A stretch of 64,000 nt of DNA from Erpobdella octoculata (taxonomy: Eukaryota > Annelida > Clitellata > Hirudinida > Erpobdellidae), in assembly GCA_963978895.1 (NCBI GenBank), contig OZ022239.1, forward strand, positions 16,942,470-17,006,469. Reading direction: 5' to 3'. A program made the position numbers and the translations under genes. This document shows, piece by piece, positions 34,178-45,399 of the stretch; within the stretch, counting starts at the first letter, position 1; each line of letters begins with the position of its first letter. The notes under the pieces were generated by a model, which made no database searches, was not told where the DNA came from, and saw only the letters and a list, made by a program, of their open reading frames with translations.

Positions 34178-34355
34178 CCGCTCGCTCTCGCGCTCATTTT
34201 GTGACCGATTTAATTTTTCACAATAATTGTCTCCCATTGACTATCAAAGTTGTGTAAAAATTTCATTACGATAGGATGAATGGTGTAGCAATGCATAAAG
34301 AGCATACATACATACATACATACTTAGAGACAGTCATTTACATATATATATATGT
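33897..34355 (-). mobile_element. Non-autonomous Helitron copy
   Basis: 3' CTAG with hairpin CCGGGCAACGCCGGGTACCC at the left, minisatellite-like text, and the CATTCATCC block near 34275; ends in a TACA/TATG region without the 5' TC terminus. Confidence 0.75.
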
Positions 34356-34767
34356 TTTTTTAAATTTTTTATTTCTTAATTTTTTTAAATTTTTTTTCTG
34401 GTTTATTTCATTTCTGTTTTAATTTAATTCTGGTTTACTTTATTCCCTCGTTTTATGGTCACGGGATGAAACTTTATTTTTGCTACTTTGATTTGCTGTC
34501 GAAATTACCGTATTGTCTTTTAGTAAGTTTAAATATAAATAATGTACCTGTAAATTCTGTGCACCTGTTCTCAGGTGAGTTATACGTAAACAGTTTCGTT
34601 AGCTGTTGTAGTGTCGTAGTGTTGGTTTTAATGAAAGTTGTATCGCTGGTATGTGTTTAGAATTTTATGTTTTTAGTTTTATATTCGAATTTATTAGTGT
34701 TTCTCTATCTTTATATATTCGGCTTTCGTCTAATATTCTATACATTGATTTTCCTTACATTATTATA
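34356..34767. other. No gene seen; region preceding hammerhead copy ii
   Basis: T-rich unique sequence with short unrecognised frames. It may contain the 5' part of the hammerhead-associated repeat, but no second copy in the window aligns to it. Confidence 0.4.
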
Positions 34768-34811
34768 GGGGTTCTGAAGATGGATAAAGCTGAAACCGGC
34801 CGGTCAACCCC
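34768..34811 (+). ncRNA. Hammerhead-like ribozyme fold, copy ii
   Basis: Type I layout: stem I strand GGGGTT (34768-34773), CTGAAGA (fits CUGANGA, 34774-34780), a weak stem II region of 11 bases, GAAA (34792-34795), stem III from ACC and GGT around a GGCC loop, cleavage triplet GTC (cleavage after 34805), and stem I return strand AACCCC (34806-34811). A U between CTGAAGA and stem II is an extra base relative to the textbook core and is shared with copy iii. Stem II pairing here is poor, so activity is uncertain. Confidence 0.55.
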
Positions 34812-34985
34812 TTGTGACAATAAAGTTTTGTGTATTGTTGACTGTGTAGTTAATTCGGGAAGAAAATTTAGACGGGTTGAAGCAGTAGTAAAGAAATGGT
34901 GTTGTAGAAAATGGGCCGTAGCATTTAATAGAGCGTGTTTATGCGAGAATTTGATACCCAAATATTGTCAAAATATATATATATA
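34768..34985 (+). mobile_element. Hammerhead-associated short repeat, copy ii
   Basis: Hammerhead fold, then an open frame from the ATG inside the ribozyme (34780) reading MDKAETGRSTPCDNK, then VKKWCCRKWAVAFNRACLCE and NLIPKYCQN, and a short TA tract. Shares AxKW...FNRACL and the fold with 58160-57980. Confidence 0.55.
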
Positions 34986-35493
34986 GCGGGGTTACCCGGC
35001 GTTGCCCGGGGTTTTTAGAGGTTTTTCTAATGTTTGTCCCTCTCGCTCCCGTTTCCTTCTCCACTTTCCCGTTTTCGTCGCGTTCCCAGTCGCTTTTCCG
35101 CTCTTGGTCGTTTTCCAGCTCCCGGTCGCTTTCCCGCTCAGAAGTTTTGTTATCGATTTTCTCTCTTGCTCGCGTTTCCTTCCAAGCTTGCTCTCCCGAT
35201 TCAGTCGCTTTCCGCGTTCCCGGTCGCTTTCCGCGTTCCCGGTCGCTTTCCGCGTTCCCGGTCGCTTTCCGCGTTCCCGGTCGCTTTCCCGTTCGCTTTC
35301 CCGTTTGCTTTCCCGTTCCCGGTCGCTTTCCTGTTCCCGCTCACGCTTGCTCTCCCGTTCCCGGTCATGCTTGCTCTCCCATTCCCGGTCACGGTTGCTC
35401 TCCCGTTCCCGTCCCCGTTCACGCTCATTTTCTCTTTTCCATTCTTTCATAACTTCTGTTAGCCTATAAAACGTAAAATAGATTTGCTAAGAC
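34984..35493 (-). mobile_element. Helitron, second 5' subtype
   Basis: Inverted sister of 16975-17542: begins (minus strand) TCTTAGCAAATCTATTTTACG at 35493 and ends with CCCGGGCAACGCCGGG and a mutated CTAT terminus at the left. It has fewer 18-bp units than the sister copy, with CGCGGAAAGCGACCGGGAA variants. Confidence 0.78.
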
Positions 35494-35509
35494 TATATAT
35501 ATATATATG

Positions 35510-35726
35510 AATGTTTGTGGGTTAGTTTGTCTATTATAGAAACGGGAAAGCGACCCGGAACGGACAGCGAGTGGGAGCGGGAATGTGACACGAACGGACA
35601 GCGAGCGGGAGCGGGAAAACGACCGAAAACGGGAAAGCGAACAGGAGTGGGAAAGGAAACGGGAGAAAAAGACAAACATTAGAAAAACCTCTAAAAAACC
35701 CGGGCAACGCCGGGTAACTCCGCTAG
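35510..35726 (+). mobile_element. Helitron 3'-half fragment
   Basis: GAATGTTTGTGGGTTAGTTTG, then 18-bp-type units and the terminus CCGGGCAACGCCGGG, CTAG at 35723-35726 against T. Confidence 0.78.
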
Positions 35727-36002
35727 TACATACATAAACACAGACACAGACACACATACATGCACATACACATACATACATACACACATACATACGCACA
35801 TATATATATAGTTCCCGCTCGCTCACTCGCTCCGCTCCGCTCATTTTGTGACGGATTTCAAAAAATTTTTCTCTATATTTGATTCCCCTTGACTCTCAAG
35901 GTTGTGTGAAAATTTCATTACGATCGGATGAATGGTGTAGCAATGCATAAAGGACATGAATATATATACATATATACAAACATTCATTTTTATATATATA
36001 GA
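35727..36002 (-). mobile_element. Helitron 5'-half fragment
   Basis: TACA/ACAC repeats, then the inverted 5' block (GCTCCGCTCCGCTCATTTTG, CGATCGGATGAATGG) and the 5' terminus TCTATATATATAAAAATG ending at 36002. With the previous entry it forms a tail-to-tail pair. Confidence 0.78.
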
Positions 36003-36169
36003 TATATATAAAATAGGCCTTATAACCGATCATTCATTATGTTTTAACCCGTTTAGGTCCAAAACTTTATTAATTAGATTTCTATTATTTTTTTTTTTTA
36101 TTTCTAAGTTACTTGCTTATGTTTTAACAGATTTATTTTTAATTATTTTTTATTTGAAAGAAAACTTTG

Positions 36170-37120
36170 AAAATTCACTATGCTCGTTTTTCGAACGGTG
36201 GTCGTATAGACTACTGAAAACGACAAAATGTTTAAAAGTCAATTTCTTTTTTTTCGCAAACAATTATAATATAAATTTTAGGCTATAAACAGAAAAGCTA
36301 AAAACACATTTCTGACTTTATCAGTAACACAGTTCAATAAAATCCAAAAAATTAACTTTCAATAAATCAGCCAAGCAGTTCATGATAGTCGTTTCAGAAC
36401 CGGAGTGTACGGAAAGCACACTGTTTTGCCACAATTTTCCAGCTTGTAGCGACCTACTGTTTTCATCTTTTCCAGATCGTGACCATGGCCAGTTGCTGAA
36501 TCTATCGTTTTGTTTCTTCAACCGTGCATGAATTCATTTCATCGGTATAAAACAACCTAAACAGCCTATATGGGGATTTTCAAACAAAGCACCATTGTGG
36601 TGTTTCAAACTCATTATATATAGACTGTTTTAAAAGTGGCTATTCAAATGACTCTTTTTGGTCCAAGTGCATTTTAATCGTTTTTGGCGTTTTGGTTGCC
36701 GCGGCATTGAACTGACCGTATTTGCGACCTACATTTCTTCACCCAAAGAACCGACACAGTCTAATCCCATCCCATCATTAGTATAATCAACTTCTACCTT
36801 CCCGGATATATTACAAAGAATAACATTTCTTCTTCATTTGCTTATTCATCAGTCACGTGTTATGATGCGCCGGGCGGAAGAATGACAAGTATGTCATCAT
36901 CATCAAGAATTAGTTCCATAGCTTCTTTCAACGTGAAAAAACGTTCTGTTTGACGCCTTTCATTTTTAAACTTTACAAACATTTCATTCAAAGAATGAAA
37001 TTTGCAAAAAACACTATCACCAATTCAACCACGGCACAACTATAAGCTGAATAAACTAGTTTCGACTCGTTCGCATAAAGTACTCTATACGACCAACGAT
37101 CGTAGAACGAGCATGACTCA
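36170..37120 (-). pseudogene. Degenerate DNA transposon, piggyBac-like
   Basis: Inverted ends ATGCTCGTT...GGTCGTATAGA at about 36178-36210 and 37080-37117. The minus strand reads, in broken frames, FFTLKEAMELILDDDDILVI then LPPGAS (piggyBac-type acidic lead), and YRLFRLFYTDEMNSCTVEE, resembling the piggyBac start (LFxLFFDDELxxxIVxET). Several stops. No TTAA duplication verified. A modest motif match, so tentative. Confidence 0.4.
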
Positions 37121-37585
37121 TACATGTTCAGATTGTGGGTTAGTGTAAACACAATTAAATCTTGCCAGATGCAAAGACTGCGGGAAACAATATCATTTTA
37201 ATTTAATCTTAGTAATCTAGTAATCTCAATCTCAGTAATCTGCAATCTATTTCTATCTCCATTGGTTTTTCCACTTTCACTATTGAATTGCCTAAAAATG
37301 TCGTTCTTTTGGTGTGCTAGAAGGTTTTCTACTTTTCAATTACTTGAAAAAATAATTTTAATTTTTTTTTTCATCGGCAAGTAAAATTATTTAATTAAAT
37401 TGATCGAGATCCCGATATCGTATCATATCGTTATTGTTCGAGGCGTCTCGTATCGTATCGTTCCAAAAAAATAACGGGATGCAGAAGCTTAATCTTCAGT
37501 GTCTCTCTATGCAAAATAAATCAGATTGCCAAAAGGGACTTTTACCATCTTGAGGTGTAAGTTAAAAAGTTTTCAAATAATCGAC
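37121..37585. other. No gene seen
   Basis: AT-rich intron sequence of the thioredoxin gene, with short ATCGTATC repeats near 37418-37460. Confidence 0.5.
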
Positions 37586-37589
37586 TTAC

Positions 37590-37910
37590 ATAGAATAGAA
37601 ATCAACAATAACAGGAACTTTGCTTCCTAGAACTTTTTCGTTGAAAGTCTCAGTGCTAGAAATGTTGTAGACATAATTGTTGGGTCTGACTGCAGTGGTG
37701 TGAAACTCTTTTATGTGCCCAACTGACTCGGAAATTTTCTTGGAATGTCTACTTTTGTGGTGCCCATGCTTTACTCCTCCTGAATCACCATGTTTCTGTG
37801 AAGTTGCAACTGTTGAGTGTATTGCCACAGCTTTTGGAAAGCACACCTTGTTCATAAGATAGTTGAACGGATGGCTAACTCTTCTTACCAAATTTCTCAT
37901 AGCCATTATT
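37590..37910 (-). CDS. TXN2-like: Thioredoxin, mitochondrial-like: first coding exon
   Basis: Acceptor-like TTTTTCGTAG at 37920-37911 suggests an upstream 5' UTR exon. ATG at 37906 starts MAMRNLVRRVSHPFNYLMNK, Arg-rich and without acidic residues, as expected of a mitochondrial targeting sequence. A His/Lys/Ser linker follows, then YNISSTETFNEKVLG and KVPVIVDFYS, strand 2 of the thioredoxin fold. Perfect donor GTAAGT at 37589. Coding 37906-37590, phase 2. The gene spans at least 14.6 kb, most of it transposons in two introns (4.2 and 9.8 kb). Confidence 0.88.
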
Positions 37911-37990
37911 CTACGAAAAATAAAAATAAAGCTGCAATACACATATTTTATATTCAAATTTAAAACAAAAATCTAAGAACTAAAAAGCGG

Positions 37991-39068
37991 TAATCCTCCA
38001 GTAAAGCGTCCCGAACCGATTTCTATAACAAAACGGTTTAAAAACTGTTTAATAGAATAACCATAGAACATTATCAAAACATATTACGAACAAGTATTTT
38101 ACAGAAAAACTTACTAAAAACCGAATTTAAGCAAAAATATCCAAAGGCAGTGTTGACACGCGGAATAATACAATTCAAGGAATGAAAAGCAAGGAAGAGT
38201 TAATATTAAAATAAAATAAAATAATAAATACATTTAAAAAAGTTACAAATAAATTTTTAATTATTTAATATACATTTTAAATTTTAAAAAATCAGAGCGT
38301 TGAGTGGAAATTTATCTATGACTAGCGGGGGATCCAGCGTTGCCCGGCCGGGGTTTTCCCATCATTTTTTTCGCTCCCGTTTCCTTTCTCGCTCCCGATT
38401 GCCTTCCCGCTACCGGTCGCATTCCCGATCCCGCTTGCTCTTCTCTTCCTGGTCACTTTCTCGCTCGCTCTTTCGCTCTCCAAACGGTTCTGCTAGCCAC
38501 ATGACCTCTAAAACTCAGAATTTCTGCTCCAAGAAATATGATCGAAATCGTACCAAAGACGCAAAGACAGCCAAGTCGCCAAGTACTTTTACTTTTATAT
38601 TATTTTATTTTTTCTTGGTGTTCTGTTGCTAATTTATTGTTTTCAATGTTTTTTTTATTTTTCTTAAGGCATATTGACAAAAACCGCCGCATTTAAAGAA
38701 ACGGTTTTAGACATGGAGCGGCTTACGCAACTCGTACTTCTAAAGCAAACTATTATTTTTCAATTTTTTACCTCCATAATTTTTTATATTTCTTTTCCTA
38801 AATTTTCTATTTTTTATTTTAAATGTCTTTAATTTTTATTTTCTTTATTCCGATTGTTCACTTCTATCGCTATTGACAAATAGATCTTCATCGGGAACTA
38901 CGTTAACTTCGGGAGTAATTTTTAAATGTTTTAAAGTGCTATAATTTTTGGTTTTTTTTAGTTATTTATGTTGTAATTAGTCTTTATTTATGTTTTAAAT
39001 ATCATTTACGTTAAAAAACCGGTCGTTTTTCATCGAAATCGTTTCAGGACGCTATACTGGAGGATTAC
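37991..39068. mobile_element. Terminal-inverted-repeat element T1
   Basis: Inverted ends GGTAATCCTCCAGTAAAGCG at 37991 and its complement (with one change) ending at 39068. It interrupts a segment whose second copy at 40718 reads straight through (ACTAAAAAGCAATGTGATGC); AAAAGC is duplicated at the junctions. Contains a Helitron 3' end (CTAG at 38322-38325, minus). Starts just upstream of the thioredoxin first exon. Confidence 0.72.
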
Positions 39069-39145
39069 CAAAAGCAATGTGATGCAACCATGATAATACT
39101 GAAAAATAATAGCAGATTTAGTCTTAGTAGAAGAGACAGAGACCG

Positions 39146-39919
39146 TTTGGTAAACATGGAGAATAGCAGCAGAAATTATTTTCGGTGTTTTTAAATATTT
39201 TTCTATTATAAAATTATTATAATAAAAAAGAAAAATAAATTACTAATTGACTGATCCAATTAATTTCTCAAAATTATAATTAAAAAAGAAGTTAACGCCA
39301 GAAAAGCGCCAGGTAGTAGAAAAAAATTATTCCCATAAACAAAAAACAAGCTAAAAGTGAAGTGAAATAAAATGTAAAAGAAATTATTTGTGCGAGTTTT
39401 TATAAAATATTTTAAAAGAAATAAATTACTTATTTAATTGAATTTGAGTTCCGTAGTCTCAAACCAGGTGGCAAATTCTTTGCTGAAACTCTGCGTTTCT
39501 TTAATTGAAAACTATTCAGTTTTATCTTTCTCTGAAAAACTGCTCGGACATAAATAAACTAGTGAGACTACGGAACTCAAATTCACTTAAATAAGTAATT
39601 TATTTCATTAAAAATATCTTATAAAAACTCGCACAAATAATTTTATACATTTTATTTCAATTCACTTTTAGTTTGTTTTTTGTTTAGGAGAATTTTGTTT
39701 CTACTACCTGATGCTTTTCTGGCGTTAACTACTTTTTTAATTAAAATTTTGAGAAATTTATTGGATCAGTCAATTAGTAATTTCTTTTTTATTATAACAA
39801 TTTTATAATAGAAATATAATTAAAAACACCAAAAATAATTTCTGCCACTATTCTCCATGTTTACCTGGAAAAATATTTAAAAACACCGATAATAATTTCT
39901 TCCGCTATTCTCCATGTTT
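39146..39919. mobile_element. Large foldback palindrome
   Basis: Two arms of about 310 bp, 39147-39462 and 39563-39868, are inverted copies (GGTAAACATGGAGAATAG ... GAGTTCCGTAGTCTC), with a loop of about 100 bp. An extra short arm copy extends to 39919. GACCG is repeated on both sides (39141-39145 and 39920-39924). No coding sequence. A related single arm is at 55850-56105. Confidence 0.78.
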
Positions 39920-40078
39920 ACCGACCGTTTAATTTTAATAATCTAAATTTCTAAATCTAATTTTATTCTAATCAATCATGTGTGCGTCACCAAAACAAAG
40001 TCAAAAGCTCGTTCAATTTATATATTATATATATATAATACACATATTTCATATTCAAATTTAAAACAAAAATCTAGG

Positions 40079-40701
40079 GTAATCTTTCTCACGGACGGCC
40101 CGTGTGGCGGATTAATACATAATTCTCGGCTAAAATTAACTATAAACACGATGAAAAGTAAACACTAGTTTAAAAATTATGATAATTAGTATAAATAATT
40201 TATTTAAAATGGGAAAATGTCATATAAAAAAATAAATAATGTAATTATAATTTAAAAAATTTTACATAGAAAAAATTTGAGTTTTAAGGAAAAGTTTGAA
40301 CGAACGGAATCGCGTACCGTGTTATATAAAGTGACTAGCGGGGTTAAACCGTTGCTTCTCTCGCCTTTTGTTCTTTATCGTTTTACATAGAAAAAGTTTT
40401 AAAATTTTAAATGAATTTTTTTATAACTAATAGTTTGTTTTTTAAATAAAATTTTATTATAAACTAATTTTATTTCTTTTTTATTCATTTCATTCATATG
40501 ATCATCGTACCTCACTACTGACAACTACGATGTAAATAGTGCTTGGAAGGGTACTACTTACCGTTTTCAAAGTCTCTCAAATTACGATAAATGTTTTTTT
40601 TTAAATTAAATTTGGTATTAAATTTGTTTTTTTATGTTATTCTAACAAAATAAAAATAATACGACTATTTTTTCGGCACGGGCCGTCCGTAGGAAAGATT
40701 A
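40079..40701. mobile_element. Terminal-inverted-repeat element T2 with 8-bp duplication
   Basis: Inverted ends GGTAATCTTTCTCACGGACG (40079) and complement of GGTAATCTTTCCTACGGACG (ending 40701), flanked by AAATCTAG on both sides. 623 bp, noncoding. Shares the GGTAATC terminus with T1. A CTAG end of Helitron type is inside at 40335. Confidence 0.78.
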
Positions 40702-40859
40702 CCAAATCTAGGAACTAAAAAGCAATGTGATGCAACCATAATAATACTGAAAAATAATAGCAGATTTAGTCTTAGTGGAAGAGACAGAGGCCATTAATTT
40801 TAATAAATCAAATTTTATTCTAATTCTAATCAATCAAGTGTGCGTCACCAAAATAAAGT

Positions 40860-40873
40860 CAAAAGCTCGTTCA

Positions 40874-40909
<36 letters not shown>

Positions 40910-41470
40910 AAAGAAATTTTATGAACAAAATTACCTCTTTTCTATTCTTACGAAATGTTGGAATTATAGATGACCTTCTGCGGTATATTTACTATTTTTA
41001 AATGTCGGGTGGAAGAGATTTGTCTATTGCCCACATTCGTATTGATGAATTTAAAAATTTGCAACACACAAATTTTTATATTTTTAAAAATAATTTTAGT
41101 TTACGTTTTAAATTTTTATATTTTTAAAAATAATTTTAATTTACGTTTTGTTAATATCTTTTATGAGACCCATAGATATGATGAGACCACTTGTAGTGGG
41201 GCAGCTAACTGCAGCATCGTGCAAACGCTATTGACAAGCAAAAAAATTACATATTTGTAATCAGCAAAATATGCTTGTAATTACCTGATATTGCCAAATT
41301 CTATAAAATTGAGAGAAAAAATCACCTTTCTTGGTCCCGATCCTGTATGAATAACGTATTATCACAGGCGATCAAACTGGCGAAAAAAATAAAATATTTT
41401 GTTTTTTCTGGTTGATTTGCATATGCTTAACATAAAAAAATGAAGAAAACAAGAAAAAATAGACGAATAG
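40860..41470. other. No gene seen
   Basis: A TA array (40878-40908), then AT-rich sequence with one 45-bp tandem duplication (TTTTTATATTTTTAAAAATA at about 41077 and 41115). A 96-codon frame at 40970 has no recognisable features. Confidence 0.5.
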
Positions 41471-41484
41471 TTAAATTTTGAGTG

Positions 41485-41874
41485 TGTAGTCGCTGACTAC
41501 GTTATTTCGATATACTTTGTAGTACCAACTCAACACAGTTTGAAGGCGGTTTGAAATAACTTTATTTAATTGACCGACGACAATAGACAAAAATGAACAA
41601 TTCTTCTCGGGGCCAACAATGGCGAGAAATAAAAATAAAGCAAAGTTTAATTTCTTGATTAAAGTAGCAATATGGCGAACCACGAGAACAACGAAGAAGA
41701 AAGAGAGAGAACATTCGAGAGCAAAGGTTTTTAAGCTAGCCACTAGCTAGCGCGCGCCAAACAAGTGAAGGAGCGCGAGCCTAGCAAGCTAAGGAGCGCT
41801 CACCTGTAATTACCTGTATAACATGCGTTTGGCACACGTGTGCGTGGACGTGCATAAAATACCGGTACACTGCA
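41485..41874 (-). repeat. 3' LTR of H
   Basis: On the minus strand starts TGCAGTGTACCGG and ends GTAGTCAGCGACTACA; the last 15 bases before CA are a palindrome (GTAGTC GCT GACTAC on the plus strand). It is preceded by the purine tract CTGCGGGGGGA at about 41888-41878. Confidence 0.82.
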
Positions 41875-41992
41875 ATAGTCCCCCCGCAGATGGCAGAGCC
41901 ATAAAAAAGAGAAAAGTACAAACAAAAATCATACGCAGAAATGATCAAGGAAATAACGAACGAAAACAATGCAAGCGAGAAACAAGAGAGAA

Positions 41993-42529
41993 TCATACTG
42001 CAAGTCTAACACGACGCTGCGCTCGTATATTTGTCTGTTGCTGCTCAATATCGCTTTTCTGTACAATGCTGTCCGAGGGTTGATTCGCTGATCTTGGACG
42101 AATTGTATAATTTCGAATATGAGCCAATTTAATGCGATCACGTGAAACAATCGAAACTACATCGGGCATCTTAAGTTTTACAATTTTATCATTCAAATCT
42201 AAAACCTCAAATGGACCTTGATAAGGTGACTCAAGAGGGCGACGTACGCGATTAGTTCGAATGAATACAAAATCATCTTTATTTAAAACTAGATTGTTTA
42301 ACAAACGAGCAGGTGTATGATGGATACCTTTTGATAACGATGAAAAATCTATATCAGACATACACTGTGCCAATCGCAAAACTAATTCAGGCATCCTCAG
42401 CGCAGAGCGCGTCGAGGAAGTAGAAAAAAATGTATGTGGCATAAGAGGCGAAGCGCCAGTGACAGCTGTAAACGGACAAATACCATGTTCATTTGGTAAA
42501 CACCGAAGAGCCAGCAGAACAGAGGGCAA
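41993..42529 (-). pseudogene. Integrase C-terminal part of H
   Basis: 178 codons. Begins PSVLLALRCLPNEHGICPF, the helix after the integrase core, with YGTTLRLP-type replaced by TAVTGASPLMP, then a C-terminal SH3-like region (VRRPLESPYQGPFEVLDLND) and the usual low-complexity end. Confidence 0.82.
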
Positions 42530-43410
42530 CGCAATCAGCCAGTCGTCTTCCCGAGCCTTTAAAGTTTGATTGCGGATGGTAGGCTGTAGTTCGTAAACGG
42601 TGAAAGCCGATCAGCGAGGAAAGATGGCTCATGAGTTCGAATTCGAATTGACGTCCTCGGTCCGTTACAATGTGAAGCGGAACACCAAAACGAGAAACCC
42701 ACGCCGTCAGTAAAACATCAGTAACAGTTTCAGCCGTAATATTAGAAGCTGGCACTACCTCAAACCATCGAGTTGCTCGGTCGATCATGGTGATGAGGTA
42801 TCGCTTCTCGGATGGATAAGGTGAAATGGTATCTTTTGAAGGCTTCAGAGGTCCAACAATATCTATGTGAATTGTTTGGAACCTATCGGAAGCCCGGAAA
42901 CTGCATATGCTGCACCTGGGTTTTGTTGTGTTTGAAGACCTTCGATTTCTGGCAGTTGACACAGTCTCGAACCCACTCCTTGATGTTTTTTTCATGTCTG
43001 GCCAAAAGTAGCGTTCGACTATCAGTTGTTTAGTACATTTAACTCCAGGGTGCGACAAACTGTGCAGCTGATTGAATATTGCCATACGATGCTCACGTGG
43101 TACAAAAGGTCGAAGATATGGTAGGGTGGTGTCACACCACAACAATTGCTTGTCTTCGATCGGAAAAGATTTCAACTTTTCCTTATATTCTTCAGTTTCA
43201 GCATCATCCTTTTGTGCGACACTAAGTGTGGACAAGGCTGGAAGTATCAAGTCTAGCGAACATGTAATAGTTTCATCTGTATCGGCACGAGAGAGGGCAT
43301 CTGCCACGATATTTTCCGAACCACGTATGTACTCAATTGAGCAGACGTATTCCGAGATATATGACAGACTAGCAGTGCCCGTAGCGGCTTCGCTCGCATG
43401 AAATTAGAGA
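42489..43410 (-). pseudogene. RNase H end, zinc region and integrase core of H
   Basis: Carries EYIRGSENIVADALSRAD (end of RNase H), SLSHPGVKCTKQLIVERYFW (HHCC region, second half frameshifted), the catalytic Asp in IHIDIVGPLKP and in VTDRGRQFE, and AYHPQSN. The expected Glu motif after HPQSNG is lost through a frameshift/deletion at about 42540, so the integrase would be inactive. Confidence 0.85.
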
Positions 43411-43794
43411 GTTTTAACCGTGCATCCATAGTAGAGATCAATTTTTTAGGTCTCGGCTCGGCCCGTCGACAACTTAGCCCAGCCCGTTTTAAAAACCTAA
43501 ACTCCTGGCCCGGAACAGCCCGTCTGAATTAGGCCCGGCCCATTCTTACAGCCCTAGAAGTTCTATATACTTGATGAAAAACTTCGGCCCGTCCCACCTT
43601 GACTTCAGGTTTGGCCCGGCCCAACTGAAGACCCTAAAATCACTAAAATATCTATATACTTGGTGAAAAACCTCGGCCCGTCCCACTTTGATTTAAGGTT
43701 TGGCCTGGCCCGTGTGAAGACTCTAAAACAACGGCTTGGCCCAACCGGTGATAAACTGGACTAAGCTACTTTTAACCGGCACAAAACTTCAAAA

Positions 43795-44700
43795 TACTAA
43801 TTTTTACATTTGTAGTACTTACAGTTTTTGAGTAGCAGTTATTTTGAAATCAAATAACCCTTATTTCCACCCCACATTTGAGATCCTGGAAACCAAATTT
43901 TTAAAAAATGTTGAAACACTTATATCATTATTTTTTGAGTAAATACTAAATACTAATTTTGACATCTGTAGCATTCACAGTTTTTGAGTAGCAGTTACTT
44001 TAAAAACCAAAGAAACCTTTTTCCACCCCACATTTGAGATCATGAAAACCAAAATTTCATATATCCTTATTTTGAGAGTAGAAACTAAATACTAATTTTT
44101 ACTTTTGTAGCATTTACAGTTTTTGAGTAGCAGTTACTTTAAACACCAAGTAACCCAATTTTCCACCCCACATTTGAGGTCCTGAAAACCAAATTTTCAA
44201 AAAATAGTGAAACACGTATATCATTATTTTTAGAGTAGAAACTAAATACTAATTTTTACTTTTGTAGCATTTACAGTTTTTGAGTATTAGTTACTTTAAA
44301 AACCAAGTAATCCTATTGTCCAGCCCAAATTTAAGGTCCTGGAAACCAAATTTATAAAAAAATGGTGAAACACGTATATCTTTATTTTTAGAATAGAAAC
44401 TAAATACTAATTTTTAAATCTGTGGTATTTATAGTTTTTGAGTAGCAGTTACTTTAAAAAACAAATAACCCTATTTTCCACCCCACATTTGAAGTCCTGG
44501 AAATCAAATTTTTAAAAAATGCTAAAACACGTATTTCATTATTTTTGGAGTAGAAACTAAATACTAATTTTTACTCCTGTAGCATTAACAGTTTTTGAGT
44601 AGAAGCTACTTTAAAAACCAAATAACCCAATTTTCCAACCCACATTTGAGGTCCGGGAAACCGAATTTTCAAAAAATGGTGAAACACGTATCTTTTTATT
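43795..44700 (-). repeat. About 155-bp tandem repeats, six units
   Basis: Each unit holds CTAATTTTTACTTTTGTAGC, CAGTTTTTGAGTAGCAGTTA and CCACCCCACATTTGAG. Starts near 43795, 43947, 44090, 44244, 44403 and 44559. The same units occur in the copy at 51719-52560. Confidence 0.85.
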
Positions 44701-44926
44701 TTTCAAAAAGAATCTATATACCAAATTTCAAAATCTCCTCATTTTTGGTTTTCGAGATATACATTGTTTTAGAAAAAAGTTTGTTTTTTAGTTTTTCCCC
44801 CTCAGAAGCAAAATTTTCAAAAATCCTTTCTTAGCGGATGTTTACGCTATAAAAGTAATATAAGTTCCAAATTTCACGTTCCTAGGATGAGGGGTTTGAG
44901 CTCGGCGTTGATTATCAGTCAGTCAT

Positions 44927-45003
44927 CTGTCAGTCAGTCAGTCAGTCAGTCAGTCAGTCAGTCAGTCAGTCAGTCAGTCAGTCAGTCAGTCAGTCAGTCA
45001 GTC
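44927..45003. repeat. (CAGT)n microsatellite
   Basis: About 17 tandem CAGT units near the 5' end of the Helitron-like element; frames reading SVSQSVSQ are artefacts. Confidence 0.95.
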
Positions 45004-45065
45004 AGGACATGTTCTTTTATATATATAGATGACGTTGTTGGCAATCAGATTTCGATGGGGTTTGA

Positions 45066-45368
45066 CTAGAATGCATTCACTAAGGGTTTGTGGTCTGTAA
45101 AAACTGCAACAGTACGACCCTCAATAATTGGTTTGAAGTGAACTACTGCAAGGTAGACGGCTAAAAGTTCGCGGTCAAACGCAGAGTAGGAACGTTGAGG
45201 TGTAGAGAGATGTTTCGAGAAAAATGCCACTGGTCGAAGTTCGTTCCCGACAGACTGGTGCAAGGCTGCTCCAACGGCATAGTTTGACGCATCGGTGACG
45301 AGGTGAAATGTGTCAGACTTCGGATCAGTGAAGTTCAACTGGATCGCTTGGGTAAGATTCTCTTTCAA
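45066..45368 (-). pseudogene. RNase H of H (N-terminal part)
   Basis: HLVTDASNYAVGAAL (catalytic Asp), RPVAFFSKHLSTPQRSYS, DRELLAVYLAVVHF and VFTDHKPLVNAF, cut by the Helitron-like insertion. Confidence 0.88.
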
Positions 45369-45399
45369 TTTCTCGAACGCTCATCCGTCCATAATAATT

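Larger units (their letters stand above)
43415..45029 (-). mobile_element. Helitron-like element, (CTGA)n family, in H
   Basis: Minus-strand 5' terminus A|TCTATATATATAAAAGAAC at 45029, followed by a CTGA tetranucleotide array (45003-44930), GGAACGTGAAATTTGGAAC, six diverged tandem units of about 155 bp (44700-43795) and a GGCCCG-rich part (43760-43440) with an 88-bp duplication. It splits the RNase H-integrase frame of H. The 3' CTAG end was not found, so the left boundary is approximate. Confidence 0.65.

Noticed and set aside
41781..42083. Short frames in the H LTR and tail
   Set aside because: They overlap the LTR and the polypurine tract of H in the wrong frame and lack motifs.
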